A stretch of DNA of 64,000 nucleotides from assembly GCA_963665405.2 (NCBI GenBank), contig OY762261.2:868001-932000 (forward strand), written 5' to 3'. Shown here piece by piece: positions 37,312-45,989 of this stretch. The notes beneath the pieces were generated by a model. The model saw only the letters and a list, made by a program, of their open reading frames with translations. It searched no databases and was not told where the DNA came from. The position numbers were made by a program, and so were the translations under genes. The stretch is from G963665405 sp963665405. Its GTDB lineage: Bacteria; Chloroflexota; Dehalococcoidia; Lucifugimonadales; G963665405. Position 1 is the first letter of the stretch. Each line of letters starts with the position of its first letter.

Positions 37312-37812
37312 ATGGCCGACGTCGATACATTCCGTCAGTGCTGGAGCAGGTTCGCCACCGGTGTGTCCATAATCACGACCATCGAGAAGGGCGGAGAGGT
37401 CCACGGGATGGCGGCCAACGGCATCAACTCCGTTTGCCTCGATCCCTTGCTGGTGCTGGTCTGCGTGGACCACAGGCGATCCACGTACCCGCTCATCAAG
37501 AACACGCAGCGCTTCGCCATCAACATCCTCAGCGAAGAGCAGCAGCCTATCGCCGAGTACTACGCCGCACCGCCGGAGACCCGGAAAGGCCAGGTACCGG
37601 TCGATTTCAACTTCACCAGGACCGGGTCCGCTACCATTGACCGGTCTCTTGGGTTCATGGACTGCCACGTGGTGGACGAGTACGTCGCCGGCGACCACAC
37701 GATCTTCCTCGGGGAGGTCGACGAGATCCAGGTCAACGGAGGACGCCCCCTGATATTCTTCGAGAGCAGATTCGCGAGGCTCGAGCCCGACCAGGACCAG
37801 GACGGCGGCTGA
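37312..37812 (+). CDS. Flavin reductase-like FMN-binding protein
   Basis: This is a 166-residue split-barrel flavoprotein of the HpaC/FRP-like group, which supplies reduced flavin to a monooxygenase or acts itself as a flavin oxidoreductase. It shows FRQCWSRFATGVSIITT, MAANGINSVCLDPLLVLVCV (FMN phosphate region) and the C-terminal H-containing strand VAGDHTIFLGEV. No monooxygenase is adjacent; it stands alone between the Lrp-like gene and the giant membrane protein. Confidence 0.88.
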   Translation: MADVDTFRQCWSRFATGVSIITTIEKGGEVHGMAANGINSVCLDPLLVLVCVDHRRSTYPLIKNTQRFAINILSEEQQPIAEYYAAPPETRKGQVPVDFNFTRTGSATIDRSLGFMDCHVVDEYVAGDHTIFLGEVDEIQVNGGRPLIFFESRFARLEPDQDQDGG

Positions 37813-37830
37813 CCCGGCCGCCGCCGAGAG

Positions 37831-40800
37831 CTACCCCGGCAGCACCTGGTAGATGACCACGTCGCCGTGGCTGTAGACCGCCTCCACGTTGCCGTCGAGC
37901 CCGTCCACGAACTTTCGTAGTCCCTCCGGCGAGTACAGCATCCGCTCGAACTGGCCCACGTAGACATACCGGACCCGGTACTTGCGCAGCAGCTCGATGG
38001 CCTGTCGCGTGTTCGTCTCGCCGTAGATCTTGCCTACCTCGAACAGCCTCTGGGCGATGTCCACCCGGTAGCCGAACCGCTGCTGCTCCTGGTGCCACTG
38101 CCATCCGATCACGCTCGGAAGCCCCGTGTAGACGGAGATCCGGCCGTTCCACTGATAGAGAACGGTCGACGCTCCCTCCAGGATCACAGGAGACCCCTCC
38201 ACGTTCCGCTGCAGCCATCGGATCCCCACCAGGTCGGCGGACAGATCGAGCTGGTTTCCGGACGGATCACGGTGCTCGGCCTGCTCCATGAACGCCAGCC
38301 CATTCAGCGTCAGCGGCGTGACCTCGAACCGGTCTCGGATCCGAGCCCGGCTCCCCAGAATCGGGTAGACGAAAGAGGACACCACCAGTATGGCCGCCGC
38401 AGCCACCCAGGCACCCTTGGCCACCCCCAGCTTCCTCCACGGGGCGCGCCGCCCGTAGGCCATCCTCCACAGGAGGTAGGCTCCCGCCACTCCGAACATC
38501 ACCCATATCTGTAGGTAGGTCTTGAAGAAGGTGTTCATCCGCTCGATGTCGGCCTCCAGGCGGAGGAAGTCGACCCCGATGGCTAACACCAGAGACAGAC
38601 CGACGATCGCGGCGACGAAGGCCAGGTGAGGGGCGTCGGGGCGAGTACCGTGGAGCCACCGGACCGCTGCCGCCACGACCAGGATCAACAGCAGCAAAAG
38701 CACCGGCACGGTGCTGCCGACGAACCGGGGGAGAACGATCGCGAACACAATTCCGACGAGGAGCAGACTGCCCAACACCGCCACGAGCCGGCCGGTATCG
38801 ACTGGAGACGACGCCTGGCCCGCCTCAGCGCCGTCGGAGGACCCGGCTCCGGTGTCGGTGGTCGAACGGCGGACGTAGCGCACGGCCGCGAAGAGCCAGT
38901 GACGCGACTCCAGGATGAAGAACGACCCGATGACGAACACGAAAAGCCCGATCACCTCTAGGAACTGCCATAGCACGGTCTCATTGGTGGTGGACTCGAG
39001 GCTGTTGAAGAAGGTCACGTTGTTGAGGTGGAACGGGAGGAACACCAGGTAGCCCACCGCGGCCACGAGGGCTGACTTGAGGGTCGAGTCGATCAGCACC
39101 ATCAGGCTCAGCCCGCCGTGGCGCAGGTAGCCGGCGATGAAGACGGCGGCGACCGCCACCGCCAGGTAGGTGGGGAAATCCCAGGAGTTTATCGCGTAGA
39201 GCGACCCGACGACCACACCGAGGACGGCCAATCTCGGAAGGTCGCCCAGCCTCCGCCAGGCGCCCCACAGGATCGGGCGGGTCGTGGCGGAAGCATCCCC
39301 TTCGCCCGCGTCGGACCGTCCGCGTCTGGAGGTAGCGGCAAGCACGACGGTGAGGGACAGCCCCATGGCCAGAAGCGTGACCGGGAGGGCCATCATGTGG
39401 GCGTGAAGGTCGGCGAACAGGAATGTGAAGAACGGGAACTCGTTTATCTCGAACCCCGGTGGGTCCGGAGGCATCAGGCGGGTGCTCCTCCAGAAGTCGA
39501 AGGTGCCGAACGGTAGGTCCTGCGAGACCGCCCGCCACACCCCCTGACCTACCTGCACAGCACCGTCCATATTCCCGATGACCGCGACGAAGACGGCACC
39601 CCCGAGGCCCGCCAGGACCGGCGTCCAGGATCGGCCGTTGCCGCCGAGACGGCGCCGGGTGCTCTCGGCCAGGTTGTAGACGATGGCGAAGGCGCCTGCC
39701 ACCGTCAACGCGAAGAACAGCGGGACCGCGAGGTTGTAGGCGACCGCCGGCTCGATCCCCGTCGCCTTGATGAGCGTCGCCACCATGAACTGGCCCCAGT
39801 AGTAGTAGTTCAGGTAGCCGCCGCTGAGCCAGGGGTCGTAGGGCGGCATATAGGTCGACCGGACGACGGCCGTCAGATATGCCAGGTCCATCGGTTTCTC
39901 CCCGCCTCGGAAGGGATGCCACAGGTCCGGATTCGCCATCCGCAGCATCACGAAGGCGAGGAACGCCACCAGGAACACGGCCTCGGCGGTCAGAATAATG
40001 CGCCACCGGCGTCGTACGAAGTCCAGCATCTCCCGCCTGCGGACGAACACCGCCACGGCCGACGCCACCGCCAGCAGCCCTATCGTGAGATTGATGGAGG
40101 CCACCGAGAAGCTCATCCAGTGCCAGCTTGCCAGGAGCCACACGACCAGAGAGACGCCCAACAGGCCGAGGATCTTTGAGAACAGGTAGCCACGATCCGC
40201 CAGGGGCCGGAAGATCAGGAACCCGATGGGAACGGTCAGCAGCGAGATCCCCTCCACGACGATCAGCCACGCCAGGACCGGCGCTCCGCTGAGCCAGCTC
40301 CCCGATCTGACGATGTCCGTCCAGGTGCCGCCCCCCTGCTGGGTCGCGGCGTCCTCCGGCGAGAGCATCAGGCCGACGGTTCTGGCCCGGACGGCGATCG
40401 GCTGACCGTCGATTCGATCTGTGCCGCCGAAGTAGATCGCGGTCTCGAACCTGGTCAGCAGCGCCTGGGCGTCCAGCCTGGCCTCGTTCCTGAGCACCAT
40501 GACCTTCGGATGGTCGTAGACGGTGAAGCTCTCGTCCGCAAAGCCCAGGTTCAGGACGACCGCCGACGGCCTGAAGCCCCGCAGCTGCTCGGGCTCGGGG
40601 ACATCCGGTCTGCTGAACGTGTCGTTGACCAGGCTGACGCCGAAGAGGGTCGGATACGACGTCTCGAAGTCCACCAGCTCGTACCCCAGCTCACCGGTGA
40701 AGAGCAGGCGGTAGTACTCCCGGCTGAACGGGTACCTCTCCGGCAGGCGCGGTATCGTCCCGTACAGACGGTTGCTGAAAAAGACCAGGTAGTCGGCGCC

Positions 40801-42435
40801 CGCCAGCTCCTCGGCCATGTGCTGGAGCTTCCGAGGACCGTCCTCCTCGTACATCCGCAGCTCGCGGTGCTGGAACATGTACAGGTTCGGCAGCCCCTCC
40901 TCCCAGTGCTCTTTCAGGATAACTGCCCCGAGCGGCGCGTCCTGCTGAATCCACTGGGACGCCCTGACCGCCGGGTGGGGTTTCGAGTAGATCGTGAGGT
41001 ACGACAGGGCGTAGAAGCCGGTGACGCCGATGAGCGCGACCAGACCCCCGATCATCCATGGCCTGAGCGACGGGTTGAGCCGGCTCCCCCCCTCCCATAC
41101 GGCGAACAGCATCCTGGCGCTGAACATCAGGAGGAGCGGGGTGACCGGGATCATGTAGCGCAGGAACTTGACCTCGAAAGAGCCGACGATGAGCAGGTAC
41201 GGAACGACCCAGGAGAGGAGCAGCACGTCCATCCTGGTGTCATGCCTGCGAAGGGGGAGGGTGGCCAGCAGCGCCACGAAGGCGACCGCGGAGGCGAGGA
41301 CGACGACCTTGACGTCCGAGGACAGCAGGAATAGGGCCATCGGTAGGGCCCACCCGACCGCCAGGTAACCAACCCCGTACTTGAGCCGCATCCCCCTGAG
41401 AGACGCGTAGAAAAGGCTCGCCCACGCCACGATGCCGAGAGGCCAGCCAAGCCCCCAGGTGGCGAGCTGGCGGGCGAAGTACCAGTAGGGCGTTGTGTCG
41501 ATGTACTGGCGCGTATACGGGTAGTCTCTGATGCGCCGCACCATCTCGGACTGCTCGCTGACGTCGGCGAAGAAGCGGGACCAGTCGAGGAAGGCGTACG
41601 GCTGGGCGATGAAGAACACCAGCACCGAGACGCCCACGCCTACGGCCAGGCCCGTCCCCGCAGTCCGCAGGTGGCCTCCGAGAATGCCCGAACCCCTGGT
41701 GCTCGCGCCGCTCGTCATCAAGCCGTAGGCGTAGATGGCGTGCGCCATCACCAGGGCCATGAATATCGGGGCCTGGCTCGCCTTGGTCGCCAGGCCGAGC
41801 CCGATGAAGACACCGGCGAGCGCCGAGTCGCGCAGCCTGCCCTCCTTGGCGACCCTGTACATGAAGTAGAGCGCCGCGACCGAGAACATCGACAGCAGAG
41901 TGTCGACGGAGTAGAAGTGGCTTAGCTGGATGTGGATGACCGCCAGCGCGACCAGCGCCGATGCCAGCAGCCCCACGCGGCGGCCGTAGATCGCCGCGGC
42001 GAGGAAGAAGACGACGACGACGGTGGCGACGTCGGCGAGCGCCGATATGGTGCGGCCGGCGACCCGAAGATCATCCATCTCGGCGCCCGGCAGCGCCGTG
42101 TAGACGATCTGAACAGTGCGCAGCAGGTACAGGGGGAAGCTACCGTAGGGGAACCAGCGGGGATTCCACGGGCTCCGATCGGCGTCCAGCAGCAGGCCGA
42201 GCTCCCCTAGCGTCGGCGGCGAGATCTCGGGCACCTTCATCAGGATGGCCCGCTCGTCGGGGTGGGGTGTGAACGGAATGCCGGAGTCCCAGCTCACTCC
42301 GTACAGGCGCAGCGCCAGGGACAGGGCCACGACCAGGAGCAGCGCCCATTTCACGGTCGCCATCTGGCGCACAACGGCCACCAGGCGGTGGCCGCCCAGG
42401 GTGCTGGCGGGCTCCCGGGTCACGTCCATATACAA
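37831..42435 (-). CDS. Giant membrane protein: PMT-like glycosyltransferase fused to DUF2298 (YYY) domain
   Basis: This is a 1534-residue polytopic protein. The N-terminal part (about 1-560) resembles GT39/ArnT-type glycosyltransferases that use lipid-linked sugars: an early extracytoplasmic loop with FTPHPDE and many helices. A soluble segment follows (about 560-700). The C-terminal part (about 720-1534) is a DUF2298 domain with SGGYLNYYYWGQFM (YYY near residue 877), known from Chloroflexi and archaea. The fusion suggests one protein doing two steps of surface glycan transfer, which is inference. The ATG start overlaps no other gene. Confidence 0.85.
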   Translation of the reverse strand: MYMDVTREPASTLGGHRLVAVVRQMATVKWALLLVVALSLALRLYGVSWDSGIPFTPHPDERAILMKVPEISPPTLGELGLLLDADRSPWNPRWFPYGSFPLYLLRTVQIVYTALPGAEMDDLRVAGRTISALADVATVVVVFFLAAAIYGRRVGLLASALVALAVIHIQLSHFYSVDTLLSMFSVAALYFMYRVAKEGRLRDSALAGVFIGLGLATKASQAPIFMALVMAHAIYAYGLMTSGASTRGSGILGGHLRTAGTGLAVGVGVSVLVFFIAQPYAFLDWSRFFADVSEQSEMVRRIRDYPYTRQYIDTTPYWYFARQLATWGLGWPLGIVAWASLFYASLRGMRLKYGVGYLAVGWALPMALFLLSSDVKVVVLASAVAFVALLATLPLRRHDTRMDVLLLSWVVPYLLIVGSFEVKFLRYMIPVTPLLLMFSARMLFAVWEGGSRLNPSLRPWMIGGLVALIGVTGFYALSYLTIYSKPHPAVRASQWIQQDAPLGAVILKEHWEEGLPNLYMFQHRELRMYEEDGPRKLQHMAEELAGADYLVFFSNRLYGTIPRLPERYPFSREYYRLLFTGELGYELVDFETSYPTLFGVSLVNDTFSRPDVPEPEQLRGFRPSAVVLNLGFADESFTVYDHPKVMVLRNEARLDAQALLTRFETAIYFGGTDRIDGQPIAVRARTVGLMLSPEDAATQQGGGTWTDIVRSGSWLSGAPVLAWLIVVEGISLLTVPIGFLIFRPLADRGYLFSKILGLLGVSLVVWLLASWHWMSFSVASINLTIGLLAVASAVAVFVRRREMLDFVRRRWRIILTAEAVFLVAFLAFVMLRMANPDLWHPFRGGEKPMDLAYLTAVVRSTYMPPYDPWLSGGYLNYYYWGQFMVATLIKATGIEPAVAYNLAVPLFFALTVAGAFAIVYNLAESTRRRLGGNGRSWTPVLAGLGGAVFVAVIGNMDGAVQVGQGVWRAVSQDLPFGTFDFWRSTRLMPPDPPGFEINEFPFFTFLFADLHAHMMALPVTLLAMGLSLTVVLAATSRRGRSDAGEGDASATTRPILWGAWRRLGDLPRLAVLGVVVGSLYAINSWDFPTYLAVAVAAVFIAGYLRHGGLSLMVLIDSTLKSALVAAVGYLVFLPFHLNNVTFFNSLESTTNETVLWQFLEVIGLFVFVIGSFFILESRHWLFAAVRYVRRSTTDTGAGSSDGAEAGQASSPVDTGRLVAVLGSLLLVGIVFAIVLPRFVGSTVPVLLLLLILVVAAAVRWLHGTRPDAPHLAFVAAIVGLSLVLAIGVDFLRLEADIERMNTFFKTYLQIWVMFGVAGAYLLWRMAYGRRAPWRKLGVAKGAWVAAAAILVVSSFVYPILGSRARIRDRFEVTPLTLNGLAFMEQAEHRDPSGNQLDLSADLVGIRWLQRNVEGSPVILEGASTVLYQWNGRISVYTGLPSVIGWQWHQEQQRFGYRVDIAQRLFEVGKIYGETNTRQAIELLRKYRVRYVYVGQFERMLYSPEGLRKFVDGLDGNVEAVYSHGDVVIYQVLPG

Positions 42436-42532
42436 ACCATTCTACCGGGATTGTACGGACGAAACCAACGAGAGGATGTCCCTATTTCGGCCGCAATACA
42501 GCCGAACAGGACGCGCAGATGCCTTCGGTAGA

Positions 42533-42910
42533 CTAGCTGGTCGTCATCTCCCAGAGCTGGAGGAACTTCAAATATCGCGTCAAACTTTCAAATTCCTCGT
42601 CGGTAACTACAAAGGTCTTGGGCCTCCTTGTGGCTTGCCCTTCGTCTGGCGACCAGGGTTTGAGGTATGGGGTCAGATTTGCTCGGACGAACAACTGGTC
42701 AGGGTATAGCCCGAGGGGCCTCGCGATCTTTTCTAGGGTGCTGTGCCTTAGTCTCGGGCGAGCCTCCATTTCTGCCTTGAACACGGTGCGGTACGACACC
42801 CCGGCCGCCTTAGCCAACCCGTACATAGTCATCTCGCCTCTCTGCCGTTCCAGAAACTTACCCAGGTCGGTCTGTCGGCTCTTTGGAGGCCTGCCTCTTC
42901 TTCTAGCCAT
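42533..42910 (-). CDS. XRE-family helix-turn-helix regulator
   Basis: This is a 125-residue DNA-binding protein. A basic N-terminus (MARRRGRPPKSRQ) precedes a Cro/CI-type HTH (MTMYGLAKAAGVSYRTVFKAE, about residues 27-48), then RPRLRHSTLEKIARPLGL. It is divergent from the accessory operon that begins at 43020 and is separated from it by an AT-rich interval with two inverted repeats, so it is the likely local repressor. Base composition here drops clearly compared with the flanking chromosome, consistent with acquisition. Confidence 0.82.
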   Translation of the reverse strand: MARRRGRPPKSRQTDLGKFLERQRGEMTMYGLAKAAGVSYRTVFKAEMEARPRLRHSTLEKIARPLGLYPDQLFVRANLTPYLKPWSPDEGQATRRPKTFVVTDEEFESLTRYLKFLQLWEMTTS

Positions 42911-42950
42911 GAACGGAGCTTAGGCCGCAACATCTGCCGAAGTCAATGAA

Positions 42951-43007
42951 AATACCGTAGGTATTTCGCGAGAATTACCTTGTAATATCATAGTAATTAT
43001 ATATAAT
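42951..43007. promoter_or_regulatory. AT-rich operator/promoter region of the accessory operon
   Basis: Two perfect inverted repeats are present: AATACC-GTA-GGTATT (42951-42965) and ATTAC-CTT-GTAAT (42974-42986), plus a further GTAAT at 42993-42997. A rightward promoter TTGTAA (42980-42985) and TATAAT (43002-43007), 16 bp apart, overlaps the second repeat. Start of transcription would be only a few bases before the TTG at 43020, so the first mRNA may be nearly leaderless. XRE binding is inference. Confidence 0.6.
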
Positions 43008-43019
43008 TAGAGCTTAGGC

Positions 43020-43852
43020 TTGCCGGATGACTCGCGGGATCGAAGCCAAATTGCACGGTGCGAATCTTGTGTAGGCGGCCCCATCTTTCCCGATTGGCTG
43101 CCCGTCTCCTATTTCGGTGACTACAGATGCTCCAATGCTTGGGTTCTATCGATCAACCCATCGCATCGGGAATTCATCGACCGCAACGCCCAGGCACTCG
43201 AGGGGACTGCGCAGCGGTTCCGCCGTCTGGCCGATTTCAACGCGGCGGACGGGCGCGCTCAGCTGGCCCGTGAGGACATAGAGTCCGCCATTGATTATCA
43301 GGACACTTACTTCACACGACCCGGAGTAGCCTATAGGCCGTTCTTCAACCGGCTTGGGCGGTTTCTTGGCAAGCTACATGGAGCAGAAGTAGGGCAGGAA
43401 CCCTTGAGGCCCTTTATGGCCGGGGTGAGGGCGAATGGCGGGAGAATCTTCAGGTACGCTCACCTCGACATTGGCAAGTGAAGTGTGCTACACAAACCCC
43501 CTGGGGTCGTCTACACAGGGATGAACGTGACCGGCTCATGTCGAACTGCGGCAACTATTTGGAAGAACAGCTCGCGACGCATGCCCGGTTACGTCTGATA
43601 CTCATGAACGGGCGGACCGTGTTCAGTCATTGCCGTCCATTTCTTGTCGACAGATTCGGGTTTACGGGGACGTCGACCAAATTCCGTCTCGGGCACACGT
43701 CGTCCGAAGTATGGACGGGGACCATCGCACCGAACGGTCACGAAGTTCAGGTCGTGGGATGGTCAGCCAACGTGGTCAATCAGCAGATCAGTGCTTCCGC
43801 ATTAGACACCTTGGCGATGAACTTGCGTCGCGCTTGCCCCGCGCTATGCTGA
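43020..43852 (+). pseudogene. Uncharacterised protein split across two frames (possible UDG-like fold)
   Basis: Two overlapping ORFs appear to be halves of one protein. The first (43020-43481, TTG start) has NAWVLSINPSHREF near residue 40 and ends at FRYAHLDIGK. The second (43478-43852, GTG) opens with VKCATQTPWGRLHRDERD. Joined, HLDI-VKCATQTPWG and LILMNGRTVF match the pattern of an uncharacterised family that I recall with HLD(L/I)VxxAT and NGR motifs. The INPS..EF start is reminiscent of uracil-DNA glycosylase-type folds, which is a weak guess. GTGA overlap could also mean real coupling. The second half overlaps the next gene by ATGCTGA. Confidence 0.5.
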
Positions 43853-44697
43853 CATCGAATGTCAGGAGCGCAGCGGCACGAGATCCGTTTGTTACTGAGT
43901 CAGACGTCGCGTTCCATGACCTCTACCCCAGGTTACTTGCTGCAATCCTGCACCAAGGGCGATTTGTAGCACCTCGGGGAGAGAAGACATACGAGGTCTC
44001 TCCGATGATGTTTACATTGCAGAATCCACGGGACTGCACCCGGCTCCAGAAAAGCAGGCGCATAAACTACGCCTACGCCGCCATAGAGAAGCTTTCGCTG
44101 CTGCACGGCGTGGCCGACCCGGACACCTTTTGTTACTACGTCCCGGCTCTGGACGGCCTCTTGAATGAGCAGGGCGTCTTCGGAGGCGCCTACGGCCCCC
44201 GCGTGACCGGCCAACTAGATTACATCTACAATTTGCTGGCGGAGGACCCCGAAACGCGCAGAGCAGTGGTGACCATATACTCCTCACAACATGATCATAT
44301 GAGAGAGCAGGACATCCCGTGCACGGTGAGCCTCCAGTTCCTGTTACGGGACGGACGCCTCAGCCTGATCGCCAATATGCGGTCAAGTGACGTGTACCTC
44401 GGGCTTCCCTATGACATCCAGCAGTTCACGTTCCTTCAACAGTTGCTGGCTTATTGGTTGAAGGTGGAGCCGGGACAATACGTCCATGTCGCCGGGAGCG
44501 CCCACGTCTATCTGAAGGACATCGCCGCTGCCGAGGCGGTGATCGATGGAAAGAGTGACCTCAACACACGAGTCGAACCGCCTGTGGACATCGACCGAGA
44601 GGTAGCCTGGGACCACGCACGAATCTTCTTCCGAATAGAGAGCGAGCTAAGGAGCGGGTCGATAGCTGACCCCCGGGCAGGGGGAGGGTTACGGTGA
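43846..44697 (+). CDS. Thymidylate-synthase-fold enzyme, predicted dCMP hydroxymethylase or methylase
   Basis: This is a 283-residue member of the thymidylate synthase/pyrimidine hydroxymethylase family. Phosphate-binding arginines are in ETRRAVV (138-139). The nucleophile is C159 in DIPCTVSLQF. R179 and D182 are in NMRSSDVYLG, and H220 and Y222 in GSAHVYL. The Asn that selects dUMP in ThyA (GLPFNI) is Asp190 here (GLPYDI), as in phage dCMP hydroxymethylases. The enzyme is therefore predicted to act on dCMP, with methylene-tetrahydrofolate as one-carbon donor. Start ATG overlaps the preceding stop (ATGCTGA), so it is coupled to the upstream ORF. Confidence 0.78.
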   Translation: MLTSNVRSAAARDPFVTESDVAFHDLYPRLLAAILHQGRFVAPRGEKTYEVSPMMFTLQNPRDCTRLQKSRRINYAYAAIEKLSLLHGVADPDTFCYYVPALDGLLNEQGVFGGAYGPRVTGQLDYIYNLLAEDPETRRAVVTIYSSQHDHMREQDIPCTVSLQFLLRDGRLSLIANMRSSDVYLGLPYDIQQFTFLQQLLAYWLKVEPGQYVHVAGSAHVYLKDIAAAEAVIDGKSDLNTRVEPPVDIDREVAWDHARIFFRIESELRSGSIADPRAGGGLR

Positions 44698-44805
44698 GCT
44701 CGGAGGTTATCTTCGCTACTGCCTTCGACGGATCGAGCGGGTCACCAGCAGGAGCGAGGACAGAGTCCGTGAGTCTCGGGCTCACGTAACGGTCTAGCGA
44801 CGGCG

Positions 44806-45690
44806 ATGCCTCAAGATTCCCAATCTAATGATGCCCCTGAGAGCGCCGACGTTCGACATGGGGTGTTATCCGACCAAGACATCAAACGGGAGATCACGGA
44901 AGGTCTCATCTTTACGTCGGACCACGGCGAGGACCTTTCGGAGGGGGTTGAGGGCTCCTGCTATAACCTTCGGGTTGGGTACCTGATATCCAAGCGGGAC
45001 GGCGTGGCAAAAGATGGGGCATCCGCCACACTCAAGCCCGGCGAGATGGCCACGCTGCTCTCAAGAGAGTGGCTAGAGCTCCCTCCTCATATTACGGGGC
45101 TCGTCATCCCCCGGAATCGCCAGGCCAAGAGAGGCTTCCTCATTCTGAACGCCGGTCATGTCGACCCGACTTGGAGGGGCCAGATCATGGCTCAGGTCGT
45201 AAACCTGGCCAATCAGGATCGCGCTGTCCAACTGGACAGTTATGAACAGGGAATCTTTTCGGTGGTGTTCAGTTACCTCGAAACCCCCGCCCGGAGATCG
45301 ATCAAACGTCCCCGGGTCCCTCCTGACATGAAGAAGGCCGAACAGCAACGTGTGGCCGAGGAGCACCGGCTAGTAAGCGAGCAGGCAGAGACCCTTGTGT
45401 TAGCTGAGTCCATGATGCGGGAGAAGTTCGTTCCCCAAGATCAGTTCACGGCCATGCTCTGGGTGAGGATGCTCGCGTTTCTTGCGATCATGGGAGTGAT
45501 CGTCGCTGTATTGGCGGGTCTGAAAACCATAACAGATTCAACAATTAGCACTGATTGGAATTGGAAACTGTTTGGCCCGCTCACGCTGGCGACCTTCCTC
45601 GGTGTCCTGGCAGGGGCTGGAGCATACGAGGGACTTCGATTCTTGTGGCGGACTTGGATCAGGCCCAAACTTTGGCGCCACTTCCCCTAG
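44806..45690 (+). CDS. Membrane-anchored dCTP deaminase/dUTPase-fold protein, probably non-catalytic
   Basis: This 294-residue protein has a Dcd-like domain (about 20-160): LSDQDIKREI, SCYNLRVG (51-58), IPRNRQAKRG (101-110) and GHVDPTWRGQIM (117-128). By alignment to E. coli Dcd the catalytic Glu138 falls on Q130, and the usual SS.AR segment is RNRQAKR, so deamination is doubtful. A charged linker (about 165-210) leads to two membrane helices near 216-238 and 255-273 and a basic tail. A nucleotide-sensing membrane protein is an inference. Its stop overlaps the convergent unknown gene. Confidence 0.65.
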   Translation: MPQDSQSNDAPESADVRHGVLSDQDIKREITEGLIFTSDHGEDLSEGVEGSCYNLRVGYLISKRDGVAKDGASATLKPGEMATLLSREWLELPPHITGLVIPRNRQAKRGFLILNAGHVDPTWRGQIMAQVVNLANQDRAVQLDSYEQGIFSVVFSYLETPARRSIKRPRVPPDMKKAEQQRVAEEHRLVSEQAETLVLAESMMREKFVPQDQFTAMLWVRMLAFLAIMGVIVAVLAGLKTITDSTISTDWNWKLFGPLTLATFLGVLAGAGAYEGLRFLWRTWIRPKLWRHFP

Positions 45691-45989
45691 CAGTTTGCGA
45701 GGAGCAATCGTTCCAGCGCGTCTTCTTGGCTTGCGGACGTCGCCAGCTCCCAGAATATCAAACGCTCATTCTGGCAGCCCACCGGTACCCGGTACCAGCT
45801 GAACTCGAATAGTAGATAGTCAATCGCAGCTATCGAAAGGGAAGCGCGAATCAGTTCAACCGCCCGGCGGACCTCTCTCACGGCCGCGTCGATGCGATAG
45901 TCGCCGACGGACTGACCTCGACGCTCTGTCTTCACGCTCACGTCGATCTTCCCGTCTCCTGTGACACGCCGGACCGTTCCCGCTTCTAG
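45687..45989 (-). pseudogene. 3' half of an unknown gene cut by the IS element
   Basis: This is the C-terminal part of a protein interrupted at 45986-47358. Visible sequence includes KIDVSVKTERRGQSVGDYRI and AIDYLLFEFSWYRVPVGC, and it ends LERLLLANC. Without the element and one CTAG copy, it joins in frame to the 5' half at 47355-47688 (VSAEVALEAGTVRRV) to give a 210-residue protein. I do not recognise the family. The stop codon overlaps that of the Dcd-like gene. Confidence 0.8.

Noticed and set aside
42951..42997. CRISPR-like short repeats in the AT-rich gap
   Set aside because: Only palindromes and a pentamer repeat are present; no regular repeat-spacer array is seen here or elsewhere in the window.
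43846..44697. Housekeeping thymidylate synthase thyA
   Set aside because: The base-selecting Asn is Asp, and the gene sits in a regulated accessory operon, so dTMP synthesis is not the best call.
44806..45690. An active DcdV-type antiviral dCTP deaminase
   Set aside because: The catalytic Glu aligns with Gln130 and the Ser/Arg segment is changed. There is no kinase-like domain as in DcdV. Only the fold is claimed.
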